The notes beneath the pieces were generated by a model. It was not told the DNA's origin, did not search any database, and was given only the letters and a program-made list of their open reading frames with translations. From positions 496,001-560,000 of the forward strand of contig NZ_AUIY01000001.1 of assembly GCF_000423945.1 (NCBI RefSeq): a stretch of DNA of 64,000 nucleotides, written 5' to 3'. This DNA comes from Butyrivibrio sp. XPD2002 (GTDB lineage Bacteria; Bacillota; Clostridia; Lachnospirales; Lachnospiraceae). Below are positions 33,601 to 41,764 of this stretch, piece after piece (position 1 is the stretch's first letter; every line of letters starts with the position of its first letter). Both the position numbers and the translations under genes were made by a program.

Positions 33601-34122
33601 TTAGTCAAACAATCCATCCATTACATGAATTGTCATTACTTTGTTCTCAATATCAATATTTTTTACGCACTCCTTGATGCCCGGTATCATAACTGTTTCT
33701 GCATCCTCTTCATCAGTGCGTTTCATCTCGTAGACATCGTTGGCGCCTGTCTGGATGACCTGCTTGATAGTACCAAGCTCTTTACCATCTTCATCAATAA
33801 CTGTCATACCCTCAAGATCGGCGAGATAATACTCACCCTCTTCAAGAGGAATTGCGTCCTCGCGGGGAACTATAAGGGGCTTCTGACGGAAGCGCTCAAC
33901 CTCATTGATGTCATTATATTCCTTAAACTTCACTATAACGAACTTGCTTCCTATCTTCACACGCTCTATGTTGAGTTCCTTCTTCCCATCACGGCCTGTA
34001 TCCATTATTACCTTCTTCAGTTTCTTGAATCTGTACGGATCATCTGTTGTAGGGAAAACATTTACTTCACCCTTAAGTCCGTGTGCTTTTACAATTACAC
34101 CTACCTGAAAATACTCTTGCAT
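33601..34122 (-). CDS. rimM: Ribosome maturation factor RimM
   Basis: 173 residues. Binds S19 and helps 30S head maturation. N-terminal barrel FQVGVIVKAHGLKGEVNVFP (residues 5-24, the family signature), and C-terminal PRC-barrel (LADLEGMTVIDEDGKELGTI). GGAGGAATATA upstream supports the start. It is last in its operon, after trmD, reversed from the usual rimM-trmD order. Confidence 0.95.
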   Translation of the reverse strand: MQEYFQVGVIVKAHGLKGEVNVFPTTDDPYRFKKLKKVIMDTGRDGKKELNIERVKIGSKFVIVKFKEYNDINEVERFRQKPLIVPREDAIPLEEGEYYLADLEGMTVIDEDGKELGTIKQVIQTGANDVYEMKRTDEEDAETVMIPGIKECVKNIDIENKVMTIHVMDGLFD

Positions 34123-34171
34123 TATATTCCTCCGTAGCCTAGTGTCACCTCATCCCGGTCACAACAAAGTA

Positions 34172-34951
34172 TCAGCTGTTTTCTTCTATCTTATCTAATA
34201 TTTTATTCCTCTTTTTCAGTGCCTTGGCTGTAAATTGTTCCGGATGCTCCTCCACATATTTATCGTAAAGCTCCGGTCTGCGCTCCTTAGTTCTCTCAAG
34301 AGACTTCTGAAAGCGCCACACATCAACATTAGCATGATTCCCCGACAAAAGTACAGGCGGAACTTTTTTATCCATCCATATCTCGGGTCTTGAATACTGC
34401 GGGTACTCAAGCAGACCATCGTCAAAGGACTCTGTTTCTGCTGATTCTTCGTTATTCAAAACTCCCGGAACAAGCCTCGATACTGCATCTATCATTACCA
34501 TGGCCGGTAACTCACCACCTGTAAGAACATAGTCCCCAATAGAAATGTAATCAGTCACTATCTCCTCAAGAACTCTCTCATCAATTCCCTCGTAATGTCC
34601 ACAAAGAAAAATCAGATCCTCGCTCTGTGACAGCTCCCTTGCCATGCCCTGTGAAAATACTTTTCCCTGGGGAGTGACATATATCACTCTGGGATTAGCA
34701 TTAGGATTTTTCTCCCTTATCTCTTCAAGGATTGCCTTGTAGCAATCGTAAATAGGCTGTGCCTGCATAAGCATACCTGCACCGCCTCCATATGTATAAT
34801 CATCAACCTTGTTATGCTTATTGTTAGCATAGTCTCGGATGTTTACTGCCTTTGCAAAAATTGTTCCCTTATCAATGGCTCTCTTAAGTATGCTGGTGTT
34901 AAGTACATCCATAACCATTTCAGGGAATAACGTCATTATATAAAAATTCAT
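34172..34951 (-). CDS. trmD: tRNA (guanine-N1-)-methyltransferase TrmD
   Basis: 259 residues. Methylates G37 of tRNAs reading CNN codons to prevent frameshifting. SPOUT fold: YGGGAGMLM (near 60), the trefoil-knot SAM loop SIGDYVLTGGELPAMVMIDA (near 135-155), and SGNHANVDVWR. A frame 16 codons longer exists but would begin inside the palindromic repeat at 34966-35013; the ATG at 34951 (MNFYIMTLFPEM) matches the family start, with GGTGATG just upstream. Confidence 0.96.
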   Translation of the reverse strand: MNFYIMTLFPEMVMDVLNTSILKRAIDKGTIFAKAVNIRDYANNKHNKVDDYTYGGGAGMLMQAQPIYDCYKAILEEIREKNPNANPRVIYVTPQGKVFSQGMARELSQSEDLIFLCGHYEGIDERVLEEIVTDYISIGDYVLTGGELPAMVMIDAVSRLVPGVLNNEESAETESFDDGLLEYPQYSRPEIWMDKKVPPVLLSGNHANVDVWRFQKSLERTKERRPELYDKYVEEHPEQFTAKALKKRNKILDKIEENS

Positions 34952-34965
34952 TACATCACCACACA

Positions 34966-35013
34966 CCCTTATCAGGCGCCTCGCGCCACCTTCCATCACT
35001 CTTCCGTGAAGGC
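34966..35013. repeat. Dispersed palindromic element, copy 3 (degenerate)
   Basis: CCCTTATCAGGCGCCTCGCG followed by CCACCTTCC, a loop, and GAAGGC: the same order of hairpins as the other copies, with substitutions. It lies between khpA and trmD, immediately upstream of the trmD ribosome binding site. Confidence 0.55.
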
Positions 35014-35024
35014 AGGGTTATTAT

Positions 35025-35061
35025 TAAAATAAATAACCCGGAACTGGAACACAGCTCCGGG
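35025..35061 (-). terminator. Terminator-like hairpin between khpA and trmD
   Basis: CCCGGAGCTG / CAGTTCCGGG stem with a TGTTC loop, followed by TTATTTATTTT. It would partly uncouple trmD-rimM from the ribosomal-protein genes. Confidence 0.75.
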
Positions 35062-35076
35062 CATAGTCATATCATA

Positions 35077-35307
35077 TCAGTCGACAATTTCGACATCAAC
35101 TCTAAGATTTTCTCTGGAAGATGCTGCCTTCACAACAGAGCGAATAGCTTTAGCAATTCTTCCTTGTCTTCCGATTACCTTACCCATATCGGAAGGTGCA
35201 ACATGCAGCTCTATAACGATGTTGCGGCCTTCGTTTTTCTCGTTAACCACAACTTCATCCGGATTATCAACCAGAGCCTTTGCAATTACTTCAACCAATT
35301 CTTTCAT
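35077..35307 (-). CDS. khpA: KH-domain RNA-binding protein KhpA
   Basis: 76 residues. Single KH domain with the GxxG loop VIGRQGRIAKAI (residues about 44-55). In Firmicutes it dimerises with KhpB/EloR and binds many RNAs, affecting cell elongation. Standard position after rpsP, 24 nt downstream. AGGGGAAAA upstream of the ATG. Confidence 0.95.
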   Translation of the reverse strand: MKELVEVIAKALVDNPDEVVVNEKNEGRNIVIELHVAPSDMGKVIGRQGRIAKAIRSVVKAASSRENLRVDVEIVD

Positions 35308-35331
35308 GAATTTTCCCCTAGTTTTAAGTGA

Positions 35332-35574
35332 TTACTTAATACCTGCCTGCTTGAAGATCTTGTTTACAACGTTTGTAGGCTGAGCACCGTTTGAAAGCCA
35401 CTTCTTAGCAAGCTCCTCGTTAACCTTGCATGTGCTGGGATCTGTGTTAGGATCGTATGTACCAATCTCCTCGATGAACTTTCCGCTTACAGGGAACTTA
35501 GAATCAGCTACTACGATACGATAAAAAGGAACCTTCTTCTTTCCGATTCTCTTAAGTCTAATTTTTACTGCCAT
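35332..35574 (-). CDS. rpsP: 30S ribosomal protein S16
   Basis: 80 residues, the normal size. [20 protein letters not shown] at the N-terminus and [10 protein letters not shown] in the middle are the S16 signatures. GGAGGATTTT before the ATG. It follows ffh by about 110 nt. Confidence 0.97.
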   Translation of the reverse strand: MAVKIRLKRIGKKKVPFYRIVVADSKFPVSGKFIEEIGTYDPNTDPSTCKVNEELAKKWLSNGAQPTNVVNKIFKQAGIK

Positions 35575-35683
35575 TTTTAAAATCCTCCATTTAAAAATAA
35601 AAAATAATGTTGACTATGATAAACGAATTTCTCCGCAATCATTTAGTTTTATATATGAAATCCGGCTATGCCGAATATGCATA

Positions 35684-37060
35684 TCAGAAAAATTTACCAA
35701 ATCCGCCTTTTCCTAAACCGCCAAGACCGCCCAGGCCTCTTCTGCCCTTCTTACCCATAAGTCCGGGCATCTGCTTCATCATCTTCTGCATCTGCTCAAA
35801 CTGCTTAATAAAACGGTTTACTTCAGCTATATCATTACCTGAGCCCTTAGCTATTCTGTATTTTCTCTGAGGACTCATGAGCTTGGGATTCTTACGCTCT
35901 TCAGGAGTCATTGAAAGCACGATAGCTTCAATCCTTGCAAGCTGCTTCTCATCCGGGAGCTGATCATCACTGATCTTACCCATTCCGGGAAGCATCCCCA
36001 TTATTGCTCCAAGGCCGCCCATGTTGCGCATCTGCTTCATGGATTCAAGGTACATCTCAAAATCGATCTTACCCTTTTTCATCTTGGAAGCCATCTCGCG
36101 CTCTTTTTCCTCATCGCGCTCACGATTTGCTTCCACAGCCTTATCTATCAGACTAAGGACATCACCCATTCCGAGGATTCTGCTCGCCATACGATCCGGA
36201 TAAAACTGCTCCAGATCTGAGAGCTTCTCTCCCATACCTACGTAAAGAATAGGCTTACCTGTAACCTGTCTCGCAGAAAGTGCCGCACCACCTCGGGTAT
36301 CACCGTCCATCTTACTGAGGACGATACCATCGATACCGATGCGATCATTGAACTGAACTGCCACATCAACTGCAGCCTGTCCGGTCATGGCATCAACAAC
36401 AAGGAGTGACTGATGTACAGTAACTGCATTCTTGATGTCGATAAGCTCCTGCATCATATCTTCATCGATCTGCAGACGACCTGCAGTATCGAGAATTACC
36501 ACATTCTCATTGTTCTTCTCAGCATGAGCGATCGCAGCCTTGGCAATCTCTACAGGACTGACGTCCGTACCCATTGAGAAGAAATCAACCTCCTGCTTCT
36601 CAGCATTTATCTTAAGCTGATCTATAGCAGCCGGTCTGTAAATATCGCAGGCAACAAGCAGGGGCTTTTTACCCTTAAGCTTAACCTTGCCGGCAATCTT
36701 GGCAGCGGTGGTTGTCTTACCAGTACCCTGAAGACCACACATCATGATAACTGTGATGCTCTTACCGGGCTGGAACTGAATCTCAGTGATCTCAGAACCC
36801 ATGAGATCTGTCAGCTCTTCATCAACTATCTTAACAACCATCTGAGCAGGATTAAGTCCGTTTAAAACGTCCTCACCGACCGCTCTCTCCTGAACCTTGT
36901 TAACAAAGTATTTTACAACACGGAAGTTAACATCTGCCTCAAGAAGTGCCATTTTTACTTCCTTCATGGCAGTCTTGACATCTTCCTCCGACAGACGGCC
37001 CTTACCGCGCAGATTCTTAAATACGTTCTGCAGTTTATCGGATAAACTCTCAAATGCCAT
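35684..37060 (-). CDS. ffh: Signal recognition particle protein Ffh
   Basis: 458 residues. SRP GTPase that binds signal sequences and 4.5S RNA. N-domain helices, then the G domain: GLQGTGKTTTAAKIAG (near 109), DTAGRLQID (near 190) and the SKMDGD motif, then a Met-rich M domain with MRNMGGLGAIMGMLPGM (near 335) and a Gly-rich tail. Its start lies 3 nt after ylxM. The partner receptor FtsY is coded at 40850. The 4.5S RNA gene was not found in this window. Confidence 0.97.
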   Translation of the reverse strand: MAFESLSDKLQNVFKNLRGKGRLSEEDVKTAMKEVKMALLEADVNFRVVKYFVNKVQERAVGEDVLNGLNPAQMVVKIVDEELTDLMGSEITEIQFQPGKSITVIMMCGLQGTGKTTTAAKIAGKVKLKGKKPLLVACDIYRPAAIDQLKINAEKQEVDFFSMGTDVSPVEIAKAAIAHAEKNNENVVILDTAGRLQIDEDMMQELIDIKNAVTVHQSLLVVDAMTGQAAVDVAVQFNDRIGIDGIVLSKMDGDTRGGAALSARQVTGKPILYVGMGEKLSDLEQFYPDRMASRILGMGDVLSLIDKAVEANRERDEEKEREMASKMKKGKIDFEMYLESMKQMRNMGGLGAIMGMLPGMGKISDDQLPDEKQLARIEAIVLSMTPEERKNPKLMSPQRKYRIAKGSGNDIAEVNRFIKQFEQMQKMMKQMPGLMGKKGRRGLGGLGGLGKGGFGKFF

Positions 37061-37063
37061 CTA

Positions 37064-37408
37064 TTATGACAACTCCTCTGTGATTGATTCTATAGTCTCA
37101 AGGACTCTGCTTCTAAGCTCATCATCCTTAAGTTCCTTATCAGAAGCTGCCATCTTAAGCTCATCAAGCTGTCTTCTGATTCTGTCTGTTCTCTCGATCA
37201 TATGAAGTCTCTTCTCATATCCTTCAAGAGAATTGGTGCACCTCTTCAAAAGATCATGTACTCCCTGCTTGCTGATATCGTACTCCTCAGCTATCTCTAC
37301 AAGGGAAAGATCATTGTAGACCGCATCCTCATATACCTTCTTCTGATGATCCGTCAGAAGCTCACCATAAAAATCATATAAGAGCCCCTGCTCAACTATC
37401 TTCTCCAT
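37064..37408 (-). CDS. ylxM: SRP-associated helix-turn-helix protein YlxM
   Basis: 114 residues. UPF0122 family: LLTDHQKKVYEDAVYNDLSL and the HTH EIAEEYDISKQGVHDLLKRC. In Firmicutes it is always next to ffh and can associate with SRP. CGGAG 5 nt before the ATG; the promoter is at 37465-37493. Confidence 0.95.
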   Translation of the reverse strand: MEKIVEQGLLYDFYGELLTDHQKKVYEDAVYNDLSLVEIAEEYDISKQGVHDLLKRCTNSLEGYEKRLHMIERTDRIRRQLDELKMAASDKELKDDELRSRVLETIESITEELS

Positions 37409-37464
37409 AACTGCTCCGAATCAAAAAATGTAATAGAAAATGCGATACTATAGGCACGATGCTT

Positions 37465-37493
37465 ATAATATCGCATTATTATTTATGTGTCAA
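37465..37493 (-). promoter_or_regulatory. Strong promoter of the ylxM-ffh-rpsP operon, with overlapping palindrome
   Basis: TTGACA (37493-37488), 17-bp spacer, TATTAT (37470-37465). An imperfect palindrome at 37443-37474 (GCGATA outermost arms, GCTTATA / TATAGGC inside) covers the -10 and the transcript start. Confidence 0.8.
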
Positions 37494-37504
37494 GTATTTT
37501 TACT

Positions 37505-38590
37505 TTACTTTGTTCCGATATAGATATCCAGGCTTACATCCCCTTCAATTCCGTCTATATGTCCGCTTTTACTGTACTGCCACATGCCAAATTCATAGGG
37601 ATAATACTGCGGGAATCCATGATATACGATCCATACGGGATACTTCTGCAAATCCTCAATATCAAGAAGTTCGCTGAAGGTTCTGATACCTCCCTGGATC
37701 ATAGGTCTGTATCCGGCCTCGTCAATTTTCTGGCAAAAAGCATTGGCAATCTCAGAATAAAGCTGAGGTGAAAGCTTGGATGTTCTTGCCTCGGAAGAGC
37801 TTATCTGCTCTAAGTCTATTGCAATAGGATAAGTAATATCAGCTCCGTTCAAAAGGTCTATTACAAACTGAGCTTCCTCTGCAGCCTCAGTGGTATCTAT
37901 CGCCTGGGAATAGAAATACACGCCAACCTCAAGTCCGGCCTTCTGCGCTTTAGCAAGATTAGTCTTAAAGTAATCATCCTCAAGGAGCTGACCCTCGGCT
38001 GAACCTCTAAGCCCTGCTCTTATCATAACAAAGTCGATTCCGGCTTCCTTAACCTTATTGAAATCAATATCTCCCTGTGATCTGGAGACATCAATTCCGC
38101 GGGTCACTAATATATTAGCATCCATGCCGGCGTATGATATGGATCCGTCATCACCTACCACGAAATCTTCCGGTGAAAAAGGATTTCTTGCTACATTGGG
38201 ATCTATAGGTTTAAAGAAATACTGTCCTGCATATTCGGTAACAATATCGTCAGGAAAAATGCTCCTTATAGCTCCGAGCTTATCTCCCGCTTCAAGCCTT
38301 TTTCTGAACTCATTCCTGAGTTCGTCCCCCGCCTGCTTCATTGCCTCTGAAACTGCCTGATCCATAAGCTGCTGTGCCTGAGCAGTGGTGTAATATCCCT
38401 CACTCTCCAGCGCATCCAGCTCACTCTGCGAAGCATCCGCCTGTCTCTTTGTAGCCGCATTACTAAGAAGCAGTGCTATACAGGTAGAAAGTGAAAAGAC
38501 ACTGACCAGACTAAGGAAGATTACCGAAATGAGGATCTTCGTATTCTTTACCATTTTGCTGTAATTTTTTGGATTATCAGTATTTTTCAT
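37505..38590 (-). CDS. Membrane-anchored GH25 lysozyme
   Basis: 361 residues. N-terminal membrane anchor (about 14-36), a coiled-coil stalk (about 40-110), then a GH25 muramidase domain: TRGIDVSRSQGDIDFNKVKE (near 165), FVMIRAGLRG, EVGVYFYSQA and YPIAIDLEQI (catalytic Asp and Glu), ending FGMWQYSKSGHIDGIEGDVSLD. It cleaves the MurNAc-GlcNAc bond of peptidoglycan, here held at the membrane, which fits wall remodelling rather than attack on other cells. There is no clear ribosome binding site; it starts 5 nt after yitT, which suggests coupling. Confidence 0.9.
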   Translation of the reverse strand: MKNTDNPKNYSKMVKNTKILISVIFLSLVSVFSLSTCIALLLSNAATKRQADASQSELDALESEGYYTTAQAQQLMDQAVSEAMKQAGDELRNEFRKRLEAGDKLGAIRSIFPDDIVTEYAGQYFFKPIDPNVARNPFSPEDFVVGDDGSISYAGMDANILVTRGIDVSRSQGDIDFNKVKEAGIDFVMIRAGLRGSAEGQLLEDDYFKTNLAKAQKAGLEVGVYFYSQAIDTTEAAEEAQFVIDLLNGADITYPIAIDLEQISSSEARTSKLSPQLYSEIANAFCQKIDEAGYRPMIQGGIRTFSELLDIEDLQKYPVWIVYHGFPQYYPYEFGMWQYSKSGHIDGIEGDVSLDIYIGTK

Positions 38591-38595
38591 AAGTC

Positions 38596-39471
38596 TTATA
38601 TTCGCTCATCAAAATAGCTCTTATAGCCTTCACCGAAAATCTCTGAAGCACTTGTTACTATCATAAACGCATCAGGATCCTCCTCGCGAACAATATCCTC
38701 CGCCAAAGGAGAAAGTCTCTTCTTTATAGCACAGAGAATAACCTTCTTCTCCTCTCCGCTATAAGCCCCCTGTCCGAAAACATGGGTAACACCAACATCA
38801 AGCTCCTCGAGAAGTCTGGATGTAATCTTATCCGTATTATCAGAAATGATGTAGATAAGCTTTGCCTCATCTCTACCATATAATACGAAATCGATAACAA
38901 ATGAAGTGATCATGACTGCGAGGAATGAATAAAGCACAACCTTTATATCCCTAAGCACGATCCCCGCAAAGGTAACTACGAATACATCGCTTATCAAAAA
39001 CAGTACACCTGTCTTGATATGAGGATATTTAAGTCTCAGTACTTTTATTATAACATCAGTACCGCCTGTCGTCGCATGACTTTTAAAAGTGATACCGATT
39101 CCCACCGCAACAAAGGCACTTCCGAAAATTGCGCCAAGCATTACATCCTTAACGATGAAGCCGGTGGCGTATTTGGCCAGAAGATCCGTAAAAATTGAAT
39201 TCGCAATCGTAGCGTAGATAGTTGAAATTGTAAATCTTATGCCAAACTTATAGATCGCCAGGAACAATATAGGAATATTCATGAGCATGAACCAGATACC
39301 TGTTCCAATAGGCACTATCCTGTTAAGGACAATTGCCGCACCTGTTATTCCTCCGGGAGCAATATTGTTTGGATCATTGAACAGACTGGTTCCTATAGCA
39401 TACAGAAATGCTCCGAAGGTTATAAAAAAATAGTCTGTTCCTTTTTTTGATATTTTTTCAACGTAAGTCAT
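38596..39471 (-). CDS. YitT family membrane protein
   Basis: 291 residues. Five to six membrane segments (DUF161) followed by a DUF2179 cytoplasmic domain (VTHVFGQGAYSGEEKKVILC, then IVREEDPDAFMIVTSASEIF). The function of the family is not established; some members affect anion or pyruvate handling. It lies 3 nt after ilvA and 5 nt before the lysozyme gene. Confidence 0.9.
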   Translation of the reverse strand: MTYVEKISKKGTDYFFITFGAFLYAIGTSLFNDPNNIAPGGITGAAIVLNRIVPIGTGIWFMLMNIPILFLAIYKFGIRFTISTIYATIANSIFTDLLAKYATGFIVKDVMLGAIFGSAFVAVGIGITFKSHATTGGTDVIIKVLRLKYPHIKTGVLFLISDVFVVTFAGIVLRDIKVVLYSFLAVMITSFVIDFVLYGRDEAKLIYIISDNTDKITSRLLEELDVGVTHVFGQGAYSGEEKKVILCAIKKRLSPLAEDIVREEDPDAFMIVTSASEIFGEGYKSYFDERI

Positions 39472-39474
39472 AGA

Positions 39475-40704
39475 TTAAATATTTGTACGAACAAGTCTCG
39501 GCTTATATCCATTCTCTTCAAGGACCTTAATAATCTCTTCCTTGTGCTCGCTACCAAATGCCTCCAAAGTGATTCGCAGTTCTACAGCTGCGTTTCTGTT
39601 TATTGATACAAACTGATTATGCTCAAGCTTGATAACGTTACCGCCTGTCTTAGCAACAACTCCGGCAACAGCAGCAAGCTGACCCGGCTTATCGGGAAGA
39701 AGAACGGAAACTGTGAAGATACGATTTCTCATTATAAGTCCCTGCTGAACAACAGATGACATTGTAATGATATCCATGTTACCGCCTGAAAGTACACAGA
39801 CGATTCTCTTATCCTTCACATCAAGCTGCTTGAGTGCAGCAACTGATAAAAGACCTGAATTCTCAACAACCATCTTGTGGTTCTCAACCATATCAAGGAA
39901 TGAAACTACAAGATCCTCATCAGGAACGGCAATTATTTCGTCAATATTCTGCTGGATATAGGGAAAAATCTTTTCTCCGGGAGTCTTAACAGCAGTACCA
40001 TCAGCGATAGTATTAACTGAAGGAAGTGTTGTTACCTTTCCGTTTTTAAGACTCACCTGCATGCAGTTAGCTCCTGCAGGCTCAACACCTATAACCTTTA
40101 TCTTGGGATTAAGAAGCTTTGCAAGTGTACCAACACCTGTAGCAAGTCCGCCTCCACCGATGGGCACGAGAATCATGTCAACTGTGGGAAGCTCCTTGAT
40201 GATCTCCATCGCGATGGTTCCCTGACCTGTAGCAACATCCAGATCATCGAAGGGATGAACGAAGGTGTAGCCCTTCTCATCAGCAAGCTTAAGTGCATGC
40301 TCGCAGGCTTCATCATACACATCTCCGTGAAGGATAACCTCAGCACCAAGAGCCTTTGTTCTGTTTACCTTAATAAGAGGTGTGGATGTAGGCATTACAA
40401 TAGTTGCCTTAACTCCATAGCTCTTTGCAGCGTAAGCAACGCCCTGAGCATGGTTACCGGCTGAAGCGGTAATAAGACCCTTTTCCCTCTCATCCTCAGA
40501 CATGGTGGAAATCTTATAGTAAGCACCTCTTACCTTATAAGCACCTGTTCTCTGAAGATTCTCAGGCTTAAGGTATACCTTGTTACCTGTTGTAGCACTC
40601 CAGTAGTCACTGAAAATCAGCTTTGTTTCAAGTGTAACCTTTTTTACATCCTCATACGCCTCCTCAAAAGCAGGAAGTGTTAAGCTCTTGTTGTTCTCAG
40701 ACAT
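39475..40704 (-). CDS. ilvA: Threonine ammonia-lyase with C-terminal ACT domain
   Basis: 409 residues. PLP enzyme turning threonine into 2-oxobutanoate and ammonia. The PLP Lys is in LQRTGAYKVRGAYY (near 53), the phosphate loop is IGGGGLATG (near 183), and an ACT domain fills the last 75 residues (VSVLLPDKPGQLAAVAGVVA). With one ACT domain it is the short form found in many Clostridia (TdcB/IlvA type); biosynthetic and catabolic roles cannot be separated by sequence. GGGAGGAG upstream of the ATG. Confidence 0.92.
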   Translation of the reverse strand: MSENNKSLTLPAFEEAYEDVKKVTLETKLIFSDYWSATTGNKVYLKPENLQRTGAYKVRGAYYKISTMSEDEREKGLITASAGNHAQGVAYAAKSYGVKATIVMPTSTPLIKVNRTKALGAEVILHGDVYDEACEHALKLADEKGYTFVHPFDDLDVATGQGTIAMEIIKELPTVDMILVPIGGGGLATGVGTLAKLLNPKIKVIGVEPAGANCMQVSLKNGKVTTLPSVNTIADGTAVKTPGEKIFPYIQQNIDEIIAVPDEDLVVSFLDMVENHKMVVENSGLLSVAALKQLDVKDKRIVCVLSGGNMDIITMSSVVQQGLIMRNRIFTVSVLLPDKPGQLAAVAGVVAKTGGNVIKLEHNQFVSINRNAAVELRITLEAFGSEHKEEIIKVLEENGYKPRLVRTNI

Positions 40705-40735
40705 GGTTTTCTCCTCCCGAATAATCTATTGAAAT

Positions 40736-40841
40736 CCCCTCATCCGGCTGCTACGCAGCCACCTTCCCCCCAAGGGGAAGGCTTTAATTATATTGCCTTC
40801 CCCCTCTGGGGGAAGGTGTCAGCGAAGCTGACGGATGAGGG
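40736..40841. repeat. Dispersed palindromic element, copies 4a and 4b (head to head)
   Basis: Two copies in inverted orientation: CCCCTCATCCGGCTGCTACG at the left and CGAAGCTGACGGATGAGGG at the right, each with an inner GGGGAAGGC-type hairpin. The whole 106 bp can fold into one large stem. It separates ftsY from ilvA and probably ends the rnc-smc-ftsY transcript. Confidence 0.8.
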
Positions 40842-40849
40842 CCAATTCT

Positions 40850-41764
40850 TTATGAAAATAGTGCATCTACAAACTGGTCTGATTCAAATCTCTCAAGATC
40901 CTCAAGACCTTCGCCGACGCCAATATACTTAACCGGCACATTGAGTTCGGATACTATCGCTACAGCGATACCTCCCTTGGCTGTACCGTCGAGTTTTGTA
41001 AGAACAATTCCTGTAAGGTTTGCAACCTCACCGAATTCCCTGGCCTGGGAAATAGCATTCTGTCCGGTTGTTCCGTCAAGAACGATAAAGTTTTCTCTAT
41101 GAATATCAGGAAGCTCCTTATCAAGAATTCTGTTCATCTTGGCAAGCTCTTCCATGAGGTTCTTCTTATTGTGAAGTCTTCCTGCAGTATCGATCATAAG
41201 GATATCGCAGTCCCTTGATCTGAATGCAGCAACCGCATCATAAATAACGCTGGCGGGATCTGCACCCTCCTTACCTGCTATAAGCGGAACCTCAGCGCGC
41301 TCAGTCCACTGTCTGAGCTGCTCTGTCGCACCTGCTCTGTAGGTATCGGCAGCTGCCACAAGAACCTTCTTGCCCTTTCTTCTGTAAAGAGCAGCAAGCT
41401 TACCGACAGAGGTTGTCTTACCTACTCCGTTTACACCGATCACGAAAATAACAGCCTTATCATTCTCGAAATCATAGGTGTCCTCGTCTGTCTTCATCTG
41501 CTCACGAATATTGGAAATAAGCAGAGTCTTGCATGCCCAGGTATCTGTAATGTGGTTATCTCTCACCTGTTCTCTGAGCTTATCCATGATACGGCTTGTG
41601 GCATTAACACCAATGTCACCCATAATAAGGGTTTCCTCAAGCTCCTCATAGAAATCCTCATCGACTGTAGAGAAGTTACTAAGGACATTATTTATGCCCT
41701 TGACCACACCTTCTTTAGTTTTAGTAAGACCATTTGACAGCCTTGCAAAAAAGCCATTTGCCAT
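40850..41764 (-). CDS. ftsY: SRP receptor FtsY
   Basis: 304 residues. NG-domain GTPase that docks SRP-ribosome complexes at the membrane. GVNGVGKTTSVGKLA (near 105), DTYRAGATEQLRQW, DTAGRLHNKKNLMEEL and LTKLDGTAKGG. It lacks the long acidic A domain of the E. coli protein, as usual in Firmicutes. Its ATG overlaps the smc stop by one base (TAATG), with AAGGAG inside the end of smc. Confidence 0.96.
   Translation of the reverse strand: MANGFFARLSNGLTKTKEGVVKGINNVLSNFSTVDEDFYEELEETLIMGDIGVNATSRIMDKLREQVRDNHITDTWACKTLLISNIREQMKTDEDTYDFENDKAVIFVIGVNGVGKTTSVGKLAALYRRKGKKVLVAAADTYRAGATEQLRQWTERAEVPLIAGKEGADPASVIYDAVAAFRSRDCDILMIDTAGRLHNKKNLMEELAKMNRILDKELPDIHRENFIVLDGTTGQNAISQAREFGEVANLTGIVLTKLDGTAKGGIAVAIVSELNVPVKYIGVGEGLEDLERFESDQFVDALFS

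Noticed and set aside
33625..34137. 170-codon plus-strand frame opposite rimM
   Set aside because: Shadow of rimM codons; the product matches nothing, and the strand is against the operon.
40729..40932. Short plus-strand frame across the palindromic element
   Set aside because: It is made of the repeat sequence and antisense ftsY, with no initiation signal.
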